Shown piece by piece: positions 24,279-33,267 of a stretch of 64,000 bases of DNA. A program made the position numbers and the translations under genes. Each line of letters starts with the position of its first letter. Position 1 is the first letter of the stretch. The DNA is taken from contig JBAXHD010000007.1 in assembly GCA_037139095.1 (NCBI GenBank), forward strand, positions 31,269 to 95,268, read 5' to 3'. Source of the DNA: WLMZ01 sp037139095. Lineage in GTDB: Bacteria; Actinomycetota; Acidimicrobiia; Acidimicrobiales; Ilumatobacteraceae. The notes beneath the pieces were generated by a model, which was not told the origin of the DNA, searched no databases, and saw only the letters and a program-made list of their open reading frames with translations.

Positions 24279-25304
24279 CTACACCGCGTCGAGTCGGTCG
24301 CCAACCGTGTCGGTAGCAGCACTCGTGGTCAACGTGCGCGGACCGAGCAGCTTGGCCATCAGGTGCTCGCCAGCAGTAGTGGGCGGATAGCGCGGCGGAT
24401 TGTCGGGCGAACTACAGGTGGCAAGGCACTCGATGGTGGCGTCATAGTTGCCATCCAAGAAGAAGGCCACTGATCGCCGCAATGCAGAGCCAGTGCCGTC
24501 GGTAGGTGGTGGCACCACGCGGTGCAGCGTCGATCGCCAACGGTCGTTTGTCCATTGCGCAGTGAGGTCGCCGAGGTTCACCAACAGAGCTCCCGCAACC
24601 GGCACGACATCGTGCCATTGACGATCGGGGCCAACAATCTGTAGTCCCGGCACCGCGTCGGCATAGAGCACAGTGACGATGCCGTAGTCGGTATGGGCGC
24701 CCATGCGCATCTGGTCGGAAACAGGAAGCGGATCTTCGGGTCGGCGTTCGTAGTGGTTCACGCGCATGGTGGCTGTTGATCGATCAACGAATGGCGTCAG
24801 CAATCCAGGCTCAAGACCCAGCGCTGCGGCAAAGACCTCGGTCAAGTGCAACGCCACCTGATTGGCTTGCGCAAAATATGCGTTGAACGCTGGGCGCAGA
24901 TCGGCCGGCTCATCTGGCCACACGTTGTCGGCAAAGAACGCGTAGGGGTCGTTGGCATAAAACGGATCGGAGCGATCGACGTTGTCAGGTCCAATGTTGA
25001 ATGCCTCGAACAGGTCGGGGCGAGACGACGACACGCCAAGGCTGTAGGCCAAAGCCTCGGTGCCCATCGCTGCGTATCCACGATTCACACCCGGATGCGA
25101 CGGAACGGCAGAAAGCTTGGTGGCTAACGGAAGCGAGAAAAACTCATCGGATGCCGTGAGCATCGCATCAATGACACCTGGATCAATGCCGTGGCCAACC
25201 ACCTGCATAAAGCCCACCGAGCGGCACGCCTGATCAACCGCCTCAGCGACCTCAAGCTCGTGACCATCGAACCATTGCTGCAGATCGATAACCGGCACAT
25301 GCAT
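24279..25304 (-). CDS. Isopenicillin-N-synthase-like Fe(II)/2-oxoglutarate oxygenase
   Basis: The protein is 341 aa from the ATG at 25304, where family homology begins ('VPVIDLQQWFDG'). It has the non-haem dioxygenase N-terminal region ('ACRSVGFMQVVGHGI', 'FFSLPLATK') and the iron triad HxD near residue 203 in 'MRMGAHTDYGIVTVLY' and His near 260 in 'WRSTLHRVVPPP', with an RxS pair in 'LRRSVAFF' that would bind 2-oxoglutarate. 'ALLVNLGDLTAQWTNDRW' is a family signature. Substrate is unknown. The frame stays open upstream to 25547, but that part overlaps the divergent DUF2127 gene and shows no homology. Confidence 0.88.
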   Translation of the reverse strand: MHVPVIDLQQWFDGHELEVAEAVDQACRSVGFMQVVGHGIDPGVIDAMLTASDEFFSLPLATKLSAVPSHPGVNRGYAAMGTEALAYSLGVSSSRPDLFEAFNIGPDNVDRSDPFYANDPYAFFADNVWPDEPADLRPAFNAYFAQANQVALHLTEVFAAALGLEPGLLTPFVDRSTATMRVNHYERRPEDPLPVSDQMRMGAHTDYGIVTVLYADAVPGLQIVGPDRQWHDVVPVAGALLVNLGDLTAQWTNDRWRSTLHRVVPPPTDGTGSALRRSVAFFLDGNYDATIECLATCSSPDNPPRYPPTTAGEHLMAKLLGPRTLTTSAATDTVGDRLDAV

Positions 25305-25345
25305 AGTCCCGACACTAGCGATGCCACTCGCTATAGCGTCTGGCC

Positions 25346-26167
25346 ATGCGCCTCTGGCCGAAACACTGGCACCCCGAAACCTGGATCTGCTCGATGCGCG
25401 GTCACGCAACGCCTGCAGCCGATGCATCGTCCGTGGGCCCACACGACTCACAACTCGGGGCAACGCTGAGCGACGGCCGACGTCTTGCTCGCTGCCTGCG
25501 CTGCGACACATGGATCGAGCATCCCGCACCCGACCCGGGCACAGCACGATGGGTCACGCTTCCTGCGCTTGATGAGATCGCCAAACCTCGGCGCGGTAAG
25601 CCGCTCCACGAAGCCATCGTGATGAAGCTCATCGCAATCAACAAAGGAACACATGCGTTTGTGTTCTCGCTGCTGTCGATTGCGCTGATTCTGCTTGAGA
25701 CGAACCTGCATCGCATTCATCAATGGGCCAATCGCATGGTCACCTTGCTCTCGGGCCCACTCAACGACACGGGCCAACAGGCCAGCCGCGGATGGTTGGC
25801 ACGTCAGGCACAGCATCTGTTCGATCTTCAACCCGGCACGCTGCGCTTGCTGTTGCTGCTTGCGCTGCTCTACGCGGTTATCGAATGGACCGAAGCCATC
25901 GGGCTGTGGCACGAACGTCGCTGGGCCGAATACCTCACTGTTGTTGCAACCACCGGTTTCTTACCGCTCGAGATCCACGAACTATTGAACCGCGTCACCG
26001 TCTTGCGAGTTGGCGCGCTCATCGTGAACATCGCGTTGATCATCTGGCTCGTACGCGCCAAGCGACTCTTTGGTCTTCGCGGCGGAGCATCGTCGCTTGA
26101 GGCCGAATCGGAAATCGACTGGGACGAAGTTCTCGCCGCGCCGAACCCAGCGCGGCCACGCCAATAG
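25346..26167 (+). CDS. DUF2127 membrane protein with N-terminal Cys-containing head
   Basis: The protein is 273 aa. The first 90 residues are soluble and include 'ARCLRCDTWIEH', a CxxC of zinc-ribbon type. The DUF2127 domain follows: 'KLIAINKGTHAFVFSLLSIA', a loop, 'LRLLLLLALLYAVIEWTEAI', 'ERRWAEYLTVVATTGFLPLE' and a last helix before an acidic tail. There are about four membrane helices. The function of DUF2127 proteins is unknown. The gene is divergent from the 2-oxoglutarate oxygenase, 41 nt apart, and convergent with the repeat-rich membrane protein. Confidence 0.8.
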   Translation: MRLWPKHWHPETWICSMRGHATPAADASSVGPHDSQLGATLSDGRRLARCLRCDTWIEHPAPDPGTARWVTLPALDEIAKPRRGKPLHEAIVMKLIAINKGTHAFVFSLLSIALILLETNLHRIHQWANRMVTLLSGPLNDTGQQASRGWLARQAQHLFDLQPGTLRLLLLLALLYAVIEWTEAIGLWHERRWAEYLTVVATTGFLPLEIHELLNRVTVLRVGALIVNIALIIWLVRAKRLFGLRGGASSLEAESEIDWDEVLAAPNPARPRQ

Positions 26168-26177
26168 GACACAAACC

Positions 26178-27416
26178 CTAGGCAGCGAGATGGGCGTCGT
26201 CGGACTCAGTTGAGCCTCCGATGGCCAGCAATTCGTTGAACATGTCGAACATCGTGTCGATCCTGCGATCATCGACGATCGTTTGCGCGACAACTGGCTC
26301 CGCAACCCGTGCGGGCTGCACAACCGCAACGGGCTGACCAACAGGAGCGGGTTGCACAACAGGAACGGGTTGCACAACAGGAACGGGTTGCACAACAGGA
26401 GCGGGCTGAACAACAGGAGCGGGCTGCACAACCTTTGGAGTGGGGGGAGGGAACGCTGGGGCCACGAGTACGGGTTTGGGCTCAGCGAAACTGCTCGCCG
26501 CTGGAGGAGTCTCATCAGCCATCACGGGCAGGTCGACCCGCGCATACACGGCGAGAGGAATGAGCCCACCCATCTCGATGCCGGTGTTGGCAACTCCGAA
26601 GAACACGTTGTGGTACGAATCAGAATCTGCGCTATCAGGCATTGGTAACTGAGGCACTCGGGCTGGCCGACCGTTTGCAGCAAGAAGGCGCAAGCCACAC
26701 TGCGTCTCAATCCACCGACCAAGATCGATGCTGGCGTCGTAGGCGCGAGTCAGCCGCTTTTGGTCGACGGCAAACACCGAGACAACATCGATGATCGGTC
26801 GGTCTGCCAACGATCCACCACTTGTTCCAATGGCCTCGGTGAGCGCGTTGATGCTGGCACGCAAACCGCGAACCACCGACATCGTTCGCTGCGGCGCACC
26901 GCCATCGGCTTGGTCGCTACGGAATGTGAGCACGCTGATGAGGTAGTCCTCGTCGTTCACTGTCTCGACCGCCGCAGGCGCCTCCACCTCTGGCTCAGGC
27001 GCAGCCGATGCAACAGCGCTTCGCGCTGTCGTAACGGGTGTGAGCGAACGCGCAACAAACGGTGCCGTCAGTTCATCGCCAACAGGTAGCGAATAGGTCT
27101 CAGCAGCAGCTTTGGCGCGATGCAAGAGCCAACGCACGGGCCGACGTTTGCGGAACAAGTAGATCAACACAATGACCGCAAGTGGAATACCGATGGGGAG
27201 CCATGGAAACGACGAGCCGGTGGAAACGCTGGCCGGATCGACGTTGGGGTCAAGAGCCGGCGGCGGAGCCGATGAGTTTGAGTCGTTGATGCTCGACACA
27301 AACACGCCAACCGCATAGCCAATGATGATGGCCGAGACACCGGCGATCACAAGCGCAAGGCTGCGGCGCAACCATCGCGAGAAGCGAGCCACTCTGCCCA
27401 AGCGAACTTCAGTCAT
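26178..27416 (-). CDS. Membrane protein with proline/valine repeat tail, unknown function
   Basis: The protein is 412 aa. There are two membrane helices, at about 17-37 and 70-88 ('FPWLPIGIPLAVIVLIYLF'), an Ala/Glu-rich linker, and a soluble domain of about 150 residues ('DYLISVLTFRSDQ', 'RTMSVVRGLRASINALTEAI', 'IDVVSVFAVDQKRLTRAYDA'). It ends in a PVVQP(A/V)-repeat segment of about 40 residues and a short acidic C-terminus. I do not recognise the domain. The repeat region may act as a flexible spacer. Confidence 0.72.
   Translation of the reverse strand: MTEVRLGRVARFSRWLRRSLALVIAGVSAIIIGYAVGVFVSSINDSNSSAPPPALDPNVDPASVSTGSSFPWLPIGIPLAVIVLIYLFRKRRPVRWLLHRAKAAAETYSLPVGDELTAPFVARSLTPVTTARSAVASAAPEPEVEAPAAVETVNDEDYLISVLTFRSDQADGGAPQRTMSVVRGLRASINALTEAIGTSGGSLADRPIIDVVSVFAVDQKRLTRAYDASIDLGRWIETQCGLRLLAANGRPARVPQLPMPDSADSDSYHNVFFGVANTGIEMGGLIPLAVYARVDLPVMADETPPAASSFAEPKPVLVAPAFPPPTPKVVQPAPVVQPAPVVQPVPVVQPVPVVQPAPVGQPVAVVQPARVAEPVVAQTIVDDRRIDTMFDMFNELLAIGGSTESDDAHLAA
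26339..26428 (-). repeat. Five 18-bp in-frame tandem repeats (VVQPAP)
   Basis: Five contiguous 18-nt copies of CAACAGGAACGGGTTGCA (plus-strand sense), with single-base variants and a sixth degenerate copy at 26321-26338. Read on the minus strand they encode repeated PVVQP(A/V) units. There are no spacers, so this is a coding minisatellite, not a CRISPR. Confidence 0.92.
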
Positions 27417-27878
27417 GGCCGCGCACCCAGCGCATGCTCGATCGGTCGAACGGCGCGACGAAACGACAGGCGTGCCGTCGTTCTGCGCAGTCCAAATGAA
27501 ACTCTCATGAGCGTGTGTTCGACCTATCGGGGGGGTACGGCGAGCGATTGGTCATCGTCGCCTAGCACTCGTCGCTGCCGTTGTAACGGGGCGACTCGGG
27601 CAATCAATACAGCAGCCACGCATGGCCACGACCGGGCGATCATACACACGACATATCCGCTCAGGGTAGAGATCTTGACCAACTCTAAACAAAGCGTCTA
27701 GCTGCGGTTTTGTCCAAAATCTCAACGTTGCCGACCTCAACATTTTCGGCCGCAGAACGTCGCTGACAGCCCACTCACAGAGGCTCAAGTTGGCCCCATC
27801 ACCTATGATTTCGGCCACGTCGCAGGTGAACCGATTGGGGTCACCTCAATGACTCCCCAACGAGGCAGGACCCCTACG
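27417..27878. other. 462-nt intergenic region, no convincing gene
   Basis: The region separates divergent genes. A minus-strand frame at 27552-27818 has no ribosome site or domain and I do not call it. A TTGACC at 27674-27679 could be a -35 box for the SnoaL-like gene but the matching -10 is poor. A small hairpin (TTGGGG/CCCCAA, 27835-27860) sits just before that gene's start. Confidence 0.5.
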
Positions 27879-28367
27879 ATGACCGACAATCAACGCTTGG
27901 CCGATGCTCTTGATCACAGCGAGATTCGTCGACTGCAAGACGCCTATGCCGACACCGTGTCGCGTCGCCAATGGAGCGAGTTGGCCGATCTGTTCCTGCC
28001 AACCGTGGTGCTCGAACTCGACCTACGCGACTCCACTATGCGCCTCGAAGGGCCACAAAATATCGGTGAGTTCATCGGCCGATCGGTTGCCCAATTCGAG
28101 TTCTTTCAATTCGGCATCCTCGGCACTCGCATACACCTGCGCAGCAACGGCGACCCCGATGCAGCATCGGCACGCATGTACATGACCGAATTACGACAGA
28201 CGCCGGCCGGACACTGGTCGCAGGTCTACGGCGTGTACCACGACAAATTTGTCCGACTCGAAAACCGCTGGTGGTTTGCCCATCGCACCTATCACTCACT
28301 CGCCCGCAATAATCAGCCAGCGACAGTGTTCGAGTTCCCGCATCACCTGCGGCTCGAAGATCTCTGA
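27879..28367 (+). CDS. SnoaL-like / NTF2-superfamily protein
   Basis: The protein is 162 aa from the ATG at 27879, which follows a weak GGCAGGA; ATG 27849 is an upstream option. 'LADALDHSEIRRLQDAYADT', 'RQWSELADLFLP' and 'WSQVYGVYHDKFVRLENRWW' give the cone-shaped alpha+beta barrel typical of SnoaL_4 proteins (ketosteroid-isomerase-like or ring-hydroxylating small subunits). Function ranges from catalysis to small-molecule binding, and no clear catalytic Asp/His pair can be assigned. It is monocistronic, facing the DUF3048 gene. Confidence 0.8.
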   Translation: MTDNQRLADALDHSEIRRLQDAYADTVSRRQWSELADLFLPTVVLELDLRDSTMRLEGPQNIGEFIGRSVAQFEFFQFGILGTRIHLRSNGDPDAASARMYMTELRQTPAGHWSQVYGVYHDKFVRLENRWWFAHRTYHSLARNNQPATVFEFPHHLRLEDL

Positions 28368-28372
28368 TCTCG

Positions 28373-29467
28373 TTACGGCGCCGGCATCGGCTGCGTCAGC
28401 CCGACCCGCGGTAGCTCAACAAACGTGCGACCTGGCGTGAGGCCCACCACTGAGCCATCATCGGCGGTGAGCACAAACGGCAACAAGCGATCAGTGCGCT
28501 TCCATGTTGCGTGCACATAGTTGCCGCCAGTGAACACATACGCCTCGCCCGTACCGATGGTCTGCGCATCGGGGCTATCGGAGATACCGGGGAGGTAGTT
28601 CATCTCGAGCACAACCACGTTGTTGGTCGTGACCTGACCGCCCGCTGCGTCGAAGTGAGCGTTGCCGCCCATCTGGCGGTAATACAGCCCCTTGGCTGCG
28701 CTCCATTGCCAGTTGACCTTGATTGAGTCGAGCTTCACGTCGACCCCGGCGCTTGGCGTACCTGCGACAGCATCGCCATCGCGTCGGTACGAGAACTGTC
28801 GCACCGGAGGTTGCGATCCAGCGGGAGCCTTCGTCCACAACGCGCTGGTGTTTGAGTACAGGTTGTGCGGCACCGGCTTGTCGGAGGTGCGGAAGTACAC
28901 CCCAACGCGAAGTTGACTGAGGTTCACTAGATCGCTCGCATCAACCGCTGCGGTCACGGTCTTATTGCCGCCACTCCATGCAAAAAGAGGATGGTTGTAC
29001 GATCCAAACAGGTTGATGTCTTGAATGCGACCCGACCGGATCGGGCCAACTGGATCGCTGTTGTGGCTTTGAAAGACCATCGCAAACCGCGTGATATGGG
29101 CGTTCACAATTTCTTCGAACACGATGTCGGCGGCGTTGAATCCAGTTTGCGGACGGGCGCCCCCGGCGTTGTCGATCTTCACCACAAGTGCTGGACGCGC
29201 AGCGACGACTGGGTCGGTAACAGCGATACCCGTGAGCGGATACACGGGCGGGCCGGGATCGGTAGTGGTGGTAGGAGGCAGCGTTGTTGGCGCAACAGTT
29301 TCGGGCGGCACGGTTGATGTGGGCACCAGCGCGATCGTCACTGGCGCCGACACCACGGTTGCGCTGCCCGATGAACTGCTGCAACTGGTACCCGCGACAA
29401 ACAACCCGAGCAACAACGCCGTCGAAGCGACACGACGAACCGGCAACACAACAAAGGCTGAGCGCAT
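28373..29467 (-). CDS. DUF3048 lipoprotein (YerB-like)
   Basis: The protein is 364 aa from the ATG at 29467, which gives a proper lipoprotein signal: basic 'PVRRVA', a hydrophobic core, and Cys in 'LFVAGTSCSS'. A Thr/Pro/Val-rich linker leads to the DUF3048 region: 'RPALVVKIDNAGGARPQTG', 'ADIVFEEIVNAHITRFAMVF', 'VGPIRSGRIQDINLF', and a C-terminal half with 'NNVVVLEMNYLP' and 'GEAYVFTGGNYVHATWKRTD'. The family is an envelope lipoprotein group of unknown biochemical role. It follows the YVTN propeller gene by 148 nt on the same strand. Confidence 0.88.
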   Translation of the reverse strand: MRSAFVVLPVRRVASTALLLGLFVAGTSCSSSSGSATVVSAPVTIALVPTSTVPPETVAPTTLPPTTTTDPGPPVYPLTGIAVTDPVVAARPALVVKIDNAGGARPQTGFNAADIVFEEIVNAHITRFAMVFQSHNSDPVGPIRSGRIQDINLFGSYNHPLFAWSGGNKTVTAAVDASDLVNLSQLRVGVYFRTSDKPVPHNLYSNTSALWTKAPAGSQPPVRQFSYRRDGDAVAGTPSAGVDVKLDSIKVNWQWSAAKGLYYRQMGGNAHFDAAGGQVTTNNVVVLEMNYLPGISDSPDAQTIGTGEAYVFTGGNYVHATWKRTDRLLPFVLTADDGSVVGLTPGRTFVELPRVGLTQPMPAP

Positions 29468-29615
29468 ATGAATCCAAGCTTCTACGAGGGGAAGGCTTGA
29501 CCACGGTCTCGCCAAAGAAGAAACCCCAGTCTGTCAAATATCGAGCGACCACGTTGGTCGCTTTGCCATGCAATGCATCGCAGACCTCGGCGACCACTCG
29601 AGCGCCGCGCAGCGG

Positions 29616-30866
29616 CTACTTGTCGATGAACACGTGCAGCGAGCCGGCGTAGTTCGCGACCCAGACTTGGCGGGTTGGCGCATCGTAGGTAACCCCAACC
29701 GGATGCATCCCCGACGGTTCGGTCTGCAGGATGTTCATATCGACCGTGCGTACCTTGCTGACCGTTCCGTCTTGGTAGTTCACCACGTACAAGCTCTCGC
29801 CGTCGTCAGACAGCGCCATCGTGCGAGGCTCGGTTCCGGTTGCGGCGGTGCCCACCTCGCGATCAGCGCTGAGGTCGATCTTGCGCACCGAGTTCTGATG
29901 ATTGTTCGACACGTAGAGGTAGCGATCGTCGGGCGACAACAACAAGTGACGCGGTGTCACCCCGGCATCGGCTACAGCGCCAACAACCGCTTGCTTGCCG
30001 AGGTCTACTTTCACAATCTTGTTCTCGCCCATTACCGCGACGTAGGCGTACCGCGAGTCTTTGGTGATGGCGATTCCGCGAGGATGCCGGCCGATGTTGA
30101 TGCGCGTGATCGGCGTGTCGTTGGCGGTATCGATCATGGTGAGATCGAAGCCACACCAGTTTGAAACGAGCAGCTGCGCGCCATCGGGCGTGATGGCCAT
30201 GAACTTCGGCACAGCTCCAGTAGGGATGGCTTTATCGATGCTGAATGTCTTGGTGTTGACCTTGTAGATATAGCTGTCATCCCAATGGCCGCGGTTGCAA
30301 TTGTCGTCGGCAACAGGGTTGAAGCCATGGCCGTACATCTTGTAGTTCGATACGTAGACCGACAGTCCATCGTGGGCGAACGCGGCCTCCACCGGAGCTC
30401 CCTTCGCGTTGACGCCGCCCGCTACGCCCAACGCAGCGAGGTCTACGTTGTCGGGAATCTTGGCAACCAACGTGCCCGTGCGATCGAACACCATCATGTT
30501 GTGGCGATACATCATGTTCTGCGCGAAGAAGAGTCCAGTGCCCGACGCAACAATGCTCTTCGGTTGAAGGTCAGCGTTGCTTACTACGAACGCACTCTCG
30601 AGTCGACGCTGCGCGCTTGTCTTGCCGTCGCCTGTAGCGAGAGGGGCCGCGGCAATCGCAGGTGCCACGGTGGTCGGTGATGGCGCCGAAGATGTTGATG
30701 TGGATACCGAGGCATCTGGCTGGGCGACTGCGCTCTCGCGAGCGGATGGACGCAGCGCAAGCGCCAGGGCTACAGCAATGAGAGCAACAAGCGAAATGAG
30801 GCCAAGGGAACCGAGCAGACGAGCGTGCGTTCGCACCCAACCTCGAAGGCCCGGGGTTCGAGTCAT
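29616..30866 (-). CDS. YVTN-family beta-propeller protein, membrane-anchored
   Basis: The protein is 416 aa. An N-terminal helix at about 18-38 ('LGLISLVALIAVALALAL') anchors it outside the cell. The rest is a seven-bladed propeller with recurrent 'YVSN', 'YAYVAV' and 'LYVVNYQDGTVSKV' strands typical of 40-residue YVTN repeats and YncE-like proteins. A block 'HDGLSVYVSNYKMYGHGF' with nearby Cys residues departs from the regular repeat. No catalytic residues are evident; binding or scaffolding at the cell surface is the usual inference. It is divergent from the ABC exporter genes. Confidence 0.83.
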   Translation of the reverse strand: MTRTPGLRGWVRTHARLLGSLGLISLVALIAVALALALRPSARESAVAQPDASVSTSTSSAPSPTTVAPAIAAAPLATGDGKTSAQRRLESAFVVSNADLQPKSIVASGTGLFFAQNMMYRHNMMVFDRTGTLVAKIPDNVDLAALGVAGGVNAKGAPVEAAFAHDGLSVYVSNYKMYGHGFNPVADDNCNRGHWDDSYIYKVNTKTFSIDKAIPTGAVPKFMAITPDGAQLLVSNWCGFDLTMIDTANDTPITRINIGRHPRGIAITKDSRYAYVAVMGENKIVKVDLGKQAVVGAVADAGVTPRHLLLSPDDRYLYVSNNHQNSVRKIDLSADREVGTAATGTEPRTMALSDDGESLYVVNYQDGTVSKVRTVDMNILQTEPSGMHPVGVTYDAPTRQVWVANYAGSLHVFIDK

Positions 30867-30982
30867 GGGTCAAGAGTACCTGCAACGCGAACGCCCCAAC
30901 CAGCAACGTATGCTGCGACCACGGTCAAGAACCTCTCCCCGACCACTCTCGGTCGAATGCGTACAACTGAAAGCAGGCGGTG

Positions 30983-31942
30983 ATGACTGATCCGGTCGTC
31001 GAAGTCGAAGGACTCTGGAAGACCTTTGGCAGCGTAAGCGCCGTCGAAGATCTTTCGTTCAGCATCCAACGCGGTCAGGTGTACGGCTTGCTGGGCCCCA
31101 ACGGCGCTGGCAAGACCACCACGTTGCGGGTGCTGATGGGTCTCGAACGACCCACCCGCGGATCAACACGGTTGTTCGGAACCACGGTGACACCCAGCAG
31201 TCCCGAACTGTTCCGAGTGGGCGCCCTGGTTGAGCAAGCGGCGTTTGTGCCGCACCTCAGCGGTATGCGCAATCTCGCGCTGTGGTGGGAAGCCGCCGGG
31301 CAGCACATGCGCGACGCCGACCTCGATGGTGCGCTCGCCATTGCTGGCCTTGGCGACGCAGTGCATCGCAAGGTGAAGACCTACTCGCAAGGGATGAAGC
31401 AACGACTCGGATTCGCTCGTCTCTTGCTCAGTCGACCCGAACTGTTGGTACTTGATGAGCCAACGAACGGACTCGACCCGGGCGAGATCCGCGAGATCCG
31501 CGAACTGATCGGCAGGCTCACCAGTCACGGCGCAACCGTGTTGCTGTCGAGCCACCATCTCAGCGAGGTAGAGCAGGTCTGCAGCCACGCGCTGGTCATG
31601 AACCATGGCCGCCTCATCACCAGCGGAACGGTCAGCGAACTTGTCGGCACCACCCGTTCGATCTATGTCGAGGTCGATGATCGCCAACGCGCCCTTGCTG
31701 TGCTGTCGGGCTTGCCTGAAGTGGCCCACGTTCAGACGCAGGGAGACGGACTCGTGATGGAGTTGGTTGGCGGACAACGTTCTGATGTCGCCGCCGCAAT
31801 CGTGAGCGCCGGGCTTCAGCTTGAGACGATCATGCCGACCCAACGACTCGAAGATGCCTTCTTAGACCTACTCGCTGCAGGCGATGCCGCACGACCACAA
31901 CTGCATGGCACCTCGCCTGCCAACTCAATTGGGGCCAACTGA
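30983..31942 (+). CDS. ABC transporter ATP-binding protein (ABC-2 exporter type)
   Basis: The protein is 319 aa; ATG 30983 is preferred over the GTG at 30980. It contains Walker A GPNGAGKTTT near residue 39, signature 'YSQGMKQRLGFARLLLSRP', Walker B 'LLVLDEPTNGLDP', and an H-loop in 'LLSSHHLSEVEQV'. The C-terminal extension of about 90 residues is typical of drug/antibiotic or bacitracin-type exporters. It energises the permease encoded immediately downstream, which starts on the last base of this gene. Confidence 0.93.
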   Translation: MTDPVVEVEGLWKTFGSVSAVEDLSFSIQRGQVYGLLGPNGAGKTTTLRVLMGLERPTRGSTRLFGTTVTPSSPELFRVGALVEQAAFVPHLSGMRNLALWWEAAGQHMRDADLDGALAIAGLGDAVHRKVKTYSQGMKQRLGFARLLLSRPELLVLDEPTNGLDPGEIREIRELIGRLTSHGATVLLSSHHLSEVEQVCSHALVMNHGRLITSGTVSELVGTTRSIYVEVDDRQRALAVLSGLPEVAHVQTQGDGLVMELVGGQRSDVAAAIVSAGLQLETIMPTQRLEDAFLDLLAAGDAARPQLHGTSPANSIGAN

Positions 31943-32787
31943 TGATCTCGCTCATTCGAACAGAGTTCACCAAGGCGGCAGTGCGGATGCGCTCGCTCAT
32001 CATCGCTGTGTTGCTTGTGGGCCTGCCAACGCTCATCGTCGTGGCAATCAACGCGCGAGGCGATCGACCAAGCCGTCGCGGCGGCGAAGGCGACGGACTC
32101 TTCCGGCTTGCCAGCCAAAGTGGATTGTTAGTGCCTGCGGCTGTGCTCAGCGTGACCAGTGGCTTCTTGCTCATCATCATTGCCGGCACTCTCGCAGGCG
32201 ACTCGGTAGCCAGCGACTCAAGCTGGGGCAACCTTCGCTACGTTCTCATGCGGCCTGTGCCCAGAGGCCGACTCCTCGCCGCCAAAGCATTTGTGGCGGC
32301 CACGCTCATTTGGGCGGCAACCATCTTGGTTGCCGTCGCTGGCCTCGTAGCGGGCATCGCAATGTTTGGCGTGCATGCGGCAACTGTGCCCGGCATCGGG
32401 GGCATCGGCGGTCTCGGCGGCGGGTTCACCCTCACGACCGGCGACCTCTTGGTGCGAGTGGTCGCAGGCACTGCATACGTCGCCTTCGGATTTACTGCCC
32501 TCCTGGCATTGGGAACGTTGTTCTCAACGCTCACCGATACAGCGGCCAGCGCTATCGGAGCAACCATCGGCGTGTACATCGTGTCTGAGATCCTCGACAG
32601 CATCAGTCAGCTTGGCGTTGCCCGCTATGGCTTTCCCACGCACTACCTCGGCGCATGGGAGGCAATGTTCACCCAGAACACCTACTCACGCGACATGATC
32701 GCTGGGGTCGTGGTGCAACTGTGTTACCTCGTGGTGTTCGGCACGGCCGCGCTGTACTGGTTCAAGCGCAAGGACATTCGCTCGTAA
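31942..32787 (+). CDS. ABC-2-type permease
   Basis: The protein is 281 aa with six hydrophobic segments: 'MRSLIIAVLLVGLPTLIVV', 'VLSVTSGFLLIIIAGTLAGD', 'AATLIWAATILVAVAGLVAG', 'AFGFTALLALGTLFSTLTD' and two more near the C-terminus. The order and the 'VASDSSWGNLRYVLMRPVPR' loop are characteristic of ABC-2 family transmembrane subunits. A Gly-rich loop 'GIGGIGGLGGGFTLTTGD' lies outside the membrane between helices. It overlaps the ATPase gene by 1 nt, so the pair is one exporter; substrate is unknown. Confidence 0.9.
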   Translation: MISLIRTEFTKAAVRMRSLIIAVLLVGLPTLIVVAINARGDRPSRRGGEGDGLFRLASQSGLLVPAAVLSVTSGFLLIIIAGTLAGDSVASDSSWGNLRYVLMRPVPRGRLLAAKAFVAATLIWAATILVAVAGLVAGIAMFGVHAATVPGIGGIGGLGGGFTLTTGDLLVRVVAGTAYVAFGFTALLALGTLFSTLTDTAASAIGATIGVYIVSEILDSISQLGVARYGFPTHYLGAWEAMFTQNTYSRDMIAGVVVQLCYLVVFGTAALYWFKRKDIRS

Positions 32788-32805
32788 ACCTGGCCCTGAA
32801 CGCGA

Positions 32806-32838
32806 AACAGCGGGCTGGGACGCGCCCAACCCGCTGTT
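32806..32838. terminator. Bidirectional terminator between ABC permease and cold-shock gene
   Basis: The arms AACAGCGGGCTGGG and CCCAACCCGCTGTT pair over 14 positions with one mismatch around a 5-nt loop. A CTTTC run follows on the plus strand. It sits between convergent genes and ends the ABC operon 18 nt after its stop. Confidence 0.78.
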
Positions 32839-32883
32839 CTTTCAGAACACGTCAAGTTCCGATCCGATACGGACCGGAGAAGA

Positions 32884-33084
32884 TCAGATAACGCGAACCT
32901 TTTGGGCTTCTTCGCCCTTCTTACCTGGGGCAACTTCGAATTCGACAGTGTCGCCTTCGCTGAGCGACTTGTAGCCGCTGCCTTCGATATTGGAGAAGTG
33001 CACGAACACGTCGGCGCCACCTTCTCGAGAGATGAAGCCGAAACCTTTTTCGGCGTTGAAAAACTTGACTGTGCCTGTGGCCAT
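32884..33084 (-). CDS. Cold-shock protein (CspA family)
   Basis: The protein is 66 aa, the complete small OB-fold. The RNA-binding motifs RNP1 'KGFGFI' and RNP2 'VFVHF' are intact, within 'MATGTVKFFNAEKGFGFISR' and 'GADVFVHFSNIEG'. These proteins bind single-stranded RNA and DNA and relieve secondary structure. The ATG has an AAGGA ribosome site; the upstream leader is AT-rich (TTTGTATATAAGG), unlike the rest of the region, as expected for a strongly expressed gene. Confidence 0.96.
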   Translation of the reverse strand: MATGTVKFFNAEKGFGFISREGGADVFVHFSNIEGSGYKSLSEGDTVEFEVAPGKKGEEAQKVRVI

Positions 33085-33267
33085 TACTTTTCCTTATATA
33101 CAAAATCGAGTCGCCCTCGGCGACTGCTTGTCACCCTACCCCACCTTGGGAGGTGTTGCACTCGTTCGACCAAATCCAACCTCTCATCGAACTATTTCTT
33201 GAGCGCCGAAATCTGGCCGATACGGTGCTGTGATGCGTTGCCACTCCGCCGAACTCCATCGATTCCA

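Noticed and set aside
26321..26428. CRISPR-like array
   Set aside because: Units are contiguous 18-mers without spacers and encode an in-frame PVVQP repeat.
27552..27818. 88-codon minus-strand frame in an intergenic region
   Set aside because: No ribosome site, no recognisable domain, and it starts and ends at arbitrary points between divergent genes.
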